Positions 11,911-15,411 of a DNA stretch of 15,411 bases are shown here, in pieces. Source of the DNA: Desulfobacteraceae bacterium (GTDB taxonomy: Bacteria > Desulfobacterota > Desulfobacteria > Desulfobacterales > SURF-15). The position numbers and the translations under genes are program-made. Numbering within the stretch: the first letter of the stretch is position 1; the number at the start of each line of letters is the position of its first letter. The stretch is from NCBI GenBank assembly GCA_003599475.1, contig QZKK01000037.1:1-15411 (forward strand), read 5' to 3'. The notes beneath the pieces were generated by a model. That model was not told the origin of the DNA, made no database searches, and worked only from the letters and a program-made list of their open reading frames with translations.

Positions 11911-13132
11911 GATCGCCGGAAGAAACCTCTTCAGATATAAAAGACGCACTCTTCTGACGTTGGGGCTGATCGCGCTCGGGGTGGTGTTTGTCGCAGTCTT
12001 TATCGCGGTGACCGGCTCTTTTAAGGCCATGATGATCGGACAAATCACCGATTCCTTTGTGGGCCATATGCAGATCCACCGGAAAGGGTACCTGGCATCC
12101 ATCGATACGCTTCCCCTGACGATGAACCTGAAACCGGCGGCCGTTCAGAAAGCGGAACGGGCGCTGCAGGGGAACTCCGAGATCGAAGCTTTTTCTCCGA
12201 GAATCAAATTCGGCGGGATGTTCAGCAATTTCACCGAAACGAGCAGCATCCGGCTAAACGGCGTATTTCCGGAAAAGGAGATGCGGGCCGTGCCGCTTTT
12301 TCTTTCAAGAATCAAAGAGGGCAGCGGAGACATCAAGCCCGGTGAGATCCTGATTCCGGAGCTTCTGGCCGCAGGCATGAAAGTCAAGGTAGGGGATGCG
12401 GTGGTGGTCATCGCCACCAACAGCGACGGTTCGGTAAACGGCAAGCAATTTATCGTCTCCGGCGTTATCGAGAGTGCGACCGGGCCCGGCGGCCGGGACG
12501 GCTATATCCATATCGAAGATGCCATGGAAGTGCTCCGAATGGAGGAAATGGAGATCAGCGAGATCGCCGTTCGGGTGAAAAATTTCAGCCGGATGCATGC
12601 GGTTTTCGATTCGCTGGACGGGTTGCTTTCCCAGGAAAAAAACAAGATGGGGAAACCCGTTTTCGAGGTGCACACCTGGGAGAAGCTCTCCCCATTTTAC
12701 AACATCGCCCGGATGATCGACGTGATGACGCTTTTCATCAAGCTCATGCTGATTGCCATCGTGCTGATCAGCATCATGAACGTGATGATCATGGCCGTCT
12801 ATGAACGGGTGCGCGAGATCGGCACCATGGCAGCCATCGGCACCCTTCCCGGGAAAATCCTTTCCCTGTTTGTCCTGGAAGGATTCGGGCTCGGTCTGAT
12901 CGGAGCCGCAGGCGGAAGCATCATCGGAGCCGTCGTCATTTACATCCTCAACCTTTCGAAAATCACCTTCGACTTCGGCAGGCAGAAAGGGTTGCTTCTT
13001 TCAGCCGGCACCAGCCCCTTCGATCTGCTGTGGTTATCGGGCATCGTGATCCTCGTATCCATCCTGGCAAGCCTGCAGCCTGCGGTCAAGGCCTCCCGGA
13101 TGGATCCGATCCGGGCACTCGCGCATGTGTAG
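11894..13132 (+). CDS. ABC transporter permease, LolC/E-MacB (FtsX-like) type
   Basis: The start is the GTG at 11894, preceded by AAAGGAGG at ideal spacing and overlapping the ATPase end; upstream ATGs in frame lie in the ATPase gene. The 412-residue protein has the family layout: a cytoplasmic amphipathic start (FKLLEIAGRNLFRYKRR), TM1 at about 19-41, a large periplasmic domain (about 45-275) like MacB-PCD, and three C-terminal helices in an FtsX domain (about 277-299, 321-352, 372-395). It ends with the classic ASRMDPIRALAHV. The loop YERVREIGTMAAIG after TM2 is the coupling motif. There is only one permease gene, so a homodimer is expected. Relatives extract lipoproteins (LolCE) or drive export through partner proteins (MacB). 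Confidence 0.92.
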   Translation: MFKLLEIAGRNLFRYKRRTLLTLGLIALGVVFVAVFIAVTGSFKAMMIGQITDSFVGHMQIHRKGYLASIDTLPLTMNLKPAAVQKAERALQGNSEIEAFSPRIKFGGMFSNFTETSSIRLNGVFPEKEMRAVPLFLSRIKEGSGDIKPGEILIPELLAAGMKVKVGDAVVVIATNSDGSVNGKQFIVSGVIESATGPGGRDGYIHIEDAMEVLRMEEMEISEIAVRVKNFSRMHAVFDSLDGLLSQEKNKMGKPVFEVHTWEKLSPFYNIARMIDVMTLFIKLMLIAIVLISIMNVMIMAVYERVREIGTMAAIGTLPGKILSLFVLEGFGLGLIGAAGGSIIGAVVIYILNLSKITFDFGRQKGLLLSAGTSPFDLLWLSGIVILVSILASLQPAVKASRMDPIRALAHV

Positions 13133-13238
13133 AGCCATGCTCGAGGGAAACTGCCAAAGCTTGACGGGGCTTTTCGCAGGCGATATGGGGAAAAGAGTCT
13201 ATCCCATCGGAAGAATAAAAAATGAATGGAGACAAATG

Positions 13239-13967
13239 ATGTTTGCGATCGCAACCTTTATTTTAGGTCTTTTGCTGGCGGGGCCGCTTCATGCAGCCGA
13301 TCCGAATCAACTGCTCAAGCAGGTGGACCGGAACCTGACCCCGGCTTCCTATGAGATGTATCGGAAGCTCATCAACGTCGAGCCCAACGGAAGAAAAAAG
13401 GAATTCGTTCTGTTTACGGTCAAAAAGGGGAAAGACAAGGTGGCCGGGGTTTTCCTTTCTCCCGCCAGCGACAAGGGCCGAAGCACGCTCCGGCTCGAGG
13501 ACAACATGTGGCTCTATATACCGAATGTGGCGAAACCGGTTCGCATCACGAGCCTGCAGTCGGTGGTAGGCGGTGTCTTCAACAACTCCGACATCCTGCA
13601 GCTCGATTATGCGGACGAATACGAAGCCCAAAGTCTGGAAGACCTGGGGAAAGAATATCTTTTGAATCTAAAGGCAAGGACGAAAACCGTCGCCTACGAC
13701 AGGCTCCGGATGTGTGTGGACAAGGAAAAGCAGCTCCCCACCCGGATCGAGTGCCTCACCGAAGCCTCCATGCTGATAAAAACCATCTACTTTAAAGACA
13801 TCAAAGATTTCGGAAACGGCATCCTAAGACCGGCTACCGTTGAAACCGACAGCCCGCTTTTCAAAGGGTACCGGTCGGTCATGATGTTTGCGAATCTTAA
13901 GGAGCGGAATTTTGAAGACGAGGTCTTCACCTTGACCTTTATGCCCAAGCTGGAATCGCTGCGATAG
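13239..13967 (+). CDS. LolA-like periplasmic carrier (outer membrane lipoprotein-sorting family)
   Basis: Two adjacent ATGs (13236, 13239) follow GGAG; the second has the better seven-base spacing and gives 242 residues. A longer frame back to 13125 adds a non-signal leader and is rejected. A signal peptide ends near GPLHA-AD (about 19). The mature protein has the LolA_like/COG2834 pattern: DPNQLLKQVDRNLTP at the start, the strand pair ...MYRKLINVEPNGRKKEFVLFTV, then LEDNMWLYIPNVAKPVRIT and a strand-rich half-barrel with NNSDILQLDY. Such proteins bind lipid or acylated ligands in a hydrophobic cavity. Between an ABC permease and a beta-barrel it would shuttle the substrate across the periplasm. 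It is not canonical LolA, and no LolB-like lipoprotein is seen. Confidence 0.85.
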   Translation: MFAIATFILGLLLAGPLHAADPNQLLKQVDRNLTPASYEMYRKLINVEPNGRKKEFVLFTVKKGKDKVAGVFLSPASDKGRSTLRLEDNMWLYIPNVAKPVRITSLQSVVGGVFNNSDILQLDYADEYEAQSLEDLGKEYLLNLKARTKTVAYDRLRMCVDKEKQLPTRIECLTEASMLIKTIYFKDIKDFGNGILRPATVETDSPLFKGYRSVMMFANLKERNFEDEVFTLTFMPKLESLR

Positions 13968-13976
13968 GCGAAATGC

Positions 13977-15287
13977 ATGAAGACCTCGGTGCTCAAGGGC
14001 TTCTTTTTCAGTCTTCTTGTTCTTTCAGTATCAGCCCTTTCGGAGGCCGCCGATCAATATACATTCGATCTTTCGGAAATCGAGAAAAAATCTTACAGCC
14101 TCGGCGGCTTTCTCGAATTCAGGCCGGTGCTTTTCGGGCTGGACCGCGATACCGCCTTTTACCGGCTGAAATTTTCCGATCAGGACCCCGGAAGCACCCT
14201 CGAACAGTACAATTTCGGTCTCCGGCTGGAAGGCAGCTACGAGAAGGGGAATGCAGGCTTTTTTTTCAGAACCGACGGGATTCTCCAGTCCGAGGAAGTT
14301 GAAGGCTGGGACAAGGAGATAAATCTTCTCGACGGGTATCTTTCCTTGAAACCCGGGACTAACTCTTCGGTAAATGCCGGAAAAAGGGTGGTCCCGTGGG
14401 GGAAGGGGTACGCTTTCAACCCGGCGGCTTTTGTATCCAGGCCCAAAGATGCAGACGACCCGACCGAGGCTCTCGAAGGCTTTTACGTAATCGATGCCGA
14501 CTTCATCAAGAGCTTTGAAGGGCCGCTCAAAACCGTATCCTTCACGCCGGTGATCCTGCCGGTTGCAGGCGATATCAACGATGATTTCGGGGAAACAGAC
14601 GGGCTCAATTTCGCGGCAAGACTCTATCTGCTTCTCTGGGATACGGATCTCGATTTCATGTTTTTTACCGGCCGATCCCGCACGACCCGGTACGGGTTCG
14701 ACTTCTCCCGGAACATCCGGACAAATTTCGAAATTCACGGCGAGTTGGCATGGGTCACCGATTTTGAAAAAAAATCGATCGATCCCCGGGGAAACCTCTC
14801 CACCGAAACATCGGATGTGCCGCAGGCCCTTTTGGGTATCCGGTATCTTACGGAAGACGAAATCACCTGGATTGTCGAATACTACCACAATGGAGGCGGC
14901 CTAGAAACCGCGGATGCGGAAAACTTTTACCGATTTACAGACGATGCCTACAGCACGTTTCTTTCCGGCGGCGGCAGCTCTCAACTTGCCCGGGCATCCC
15001 GGCTGTCCCAGGGAACCCTGGCCGGCGCCCGGCCGATGCGGGATTACCTGTATGTGCGGGCGAGCTGGAGGGAGCCCTTCGACATACTCTACTTTACCCC
15101 GGCCATTACATCGATTTTGGACATAGACGATTTCAGCATGTCGCTGACCCCGGAGCTTGTCTATACGCCGATTACCAATTTGGAGATTCGGCTGCGCAGC
15201 GCTTTACTGCTGGGAGGACCTGAAAGCGATTTTGGTGAAAAACAAAACGACTACCGATTGGAGTTGCGCCTCAGGCATTACTTCTAG
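13977..15287 (+). CDS. Outer-membrane beta-barrel protein, porin-like
   Basis: This 436-residue protein has a signal peptide (to about residue 24, SEAA). The mature part shows alternating amphipathic strands throughout and ends RLELRLRHYF, with the terminal phenylalanine recognised by the BAM machinery. Early strands include YSLGGFLEFRPVLFG and YNFGLRLEGSYEKGNAGFFFRTDG, and a conserved-looking RVVPWGKGYAFNPAAF reminiscent of DUF1302-like barrels. It begins nine bases after the LolA-like stop with only a weak AGGCGA site. As the last gene of the operon it is the probable outer-membrane endpoint for the carrier, or the component whose assembly the system supports. I cannot assign a substrate. 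Confidence 0.82.
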   Translation: MKTSVLKGFFFSLLVLSVSALSEAADQYTFDLSEIEKKSYSLGGFLEFRPVLFGLDRDTAFYRLKFSDQDPGSTLEQYNFGLRLEGSYEKGNAGFFFRTDGILQSEEVEGWDKEINLLDGYLSLKPGTNSSVNAGKRVVPWGKGYAFNPAAFVSRPKDADDPTEALEGFYVIDADFIKSFEGPLKTVSFTPVILPVAGDINDDFGETDGLNFAARLYLLLWDTDLDFMFFTGRSRTTRYGFDFSRNIRTNFEIHGELAWVTDFEKKSIDPRGNLSTETSDVPQALLGIRYLTEDEITWIVEYYHNGGGLETADAENFYRFTDDAYSTFLSGGGSSQLARASRLSQGTLAGARPMRDYLYVRASWREPFDILYFTPAITSILDIDDFSMSLTPELVYTPITNLEIRLRSALLLGGPESDFGEKQNDYRLELRLRHYF

Positions 15288-15411
15288 TGTCAGGTTCGCT
15301 CCCTCTCCTCTCGGCTTAGTGCTTCGACGCGCAATTATTGTGACGTATTATCAGGCACTGGGTAGATATAATTGCTTGCTCGGCACTAAGTCCTGAGCAA
15401 GTAAATTCGTC
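15288..15411. repeat. Nested inverted repeats at contig end, possible mobile-element edge
   Basis: After the barrel gene stop, a large imperfect hairpin is visible. CTTAGTGC (15315-15322) pairs with GCACTAAG (15383-15390), and inside it GCAATTAT (15331-15338) pairs with ATAATTGC (15368-15375). A further perfect repeat, CTTGCTC (15375-15381) and GAGCAAG (15395-15401), overlaps the right arm. No T run follows, so this is not a standard terminator. Such structure at a contig break suggests the edge of an insertion sequence, a MITE-like repeat or another multicopy element. No transposase is visible. Confidence 0.5.

Noticed and set aside
14031..14888. 285-codon minus-strand frame opposite the beta-barrel gene
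   Set aside because: The plus strand encodes a signal peptide, beta strands and terminal Phe; the antisense frame has no start signal or domain.
1..15411. CRISPR array, tRNA, rRNA or riboswitch
   Set aside because: No regular direct-repeat/spacer array, no tRNA cloverleaf or CCA-type end, no rRNA segment and no known riboswitch core was seen on either strand.

Overview
The window looks like a metagenomic or draft contig from an anaerobic Gram-negative bacterium, most likely a Desulfobacterota (delta-proteobacterial) sulfate reducer or relative. This rests on moderate GC content, an FmdE-domain protein next to a TauE/SafE permease, a DUF2703 protein, sigma-54 enhancer-binding regulation and an outer-membrane beta-barrel. 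The assignment is inference; there is no rRNA or marker gene. The first 12 bases match the 3' end of an Illumina adapter, so the left edge is a library artefact. The right edge is full of nested inverted repeats, as where a repeat breaks an assembly.

Left third (1-5500, nearly all on the minus strand). A strong TTGACA-N17-TATAAT promoter with two small palindromes drives a Cys-rich DUF2703 thioredoxin-fold-like protein and a GlpT/UhpT-like (OPA) MFS transporter cut off by the contig end. Upstream is an XRE regulator whose start overlaps the tail of a probably truncated partner frame. Next comes a metal/sulfur cluster transcribed leftward: ArsR-family repressor with a CVC metal motif, FmdE-domain zinc-ribbon protein, TauE/SafE permease and CDF zinc-type efflux pump. 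A 16-bp near-palindrome lies between arsR and fmdE. The theme is metal(loid) or thiol/sulfur homeostasis.

Middle (5460-5850). A small antitoxin-like gene on the plus strand has its own consensus promoter, back to back with that of arsR. It is followed by an 11-codon frame that looks like the stump of a RelE-type toxin, ending where the next module begins.

Right two thirds (5838-15287). This is a coherent envelope-stress module. A minus-strand operon encodes a ZraP/CpxP-like periplasmic protein, a membrane histidine kinase and a sigma-54-dependent response regulator (ZraP-ZraS-ZraR layout). About 1.1 kb away, beyond an orphan RelB/DinJ-like antitoxin gene, a plus-strand operon encodes a second, Gly/Met-rich ZraP-like protein, a LolD/MacB-type ATPase, a LolC/MacB-type permease, a LolA-like periplasmic protein and an outer-membrane beta-barrel. 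Both operons have a -24/-12 (GG-N10-GC) promoter, and upstream of each is a perfect TTCGAC-N6-GTCGAA inverted repeat, the most likely enhancer site of the regulator. The inferred picture is one two-component system sensing envelope or metal stress and switching on its own operon plus a trans-envelope export or lipid/lipoprotein-trafficking machine. A 10-bp hairpin between the second zraP-like gene and the ATPase gene may set their relative expression. This co-regulated locus is the most likely undescribed system in the window.
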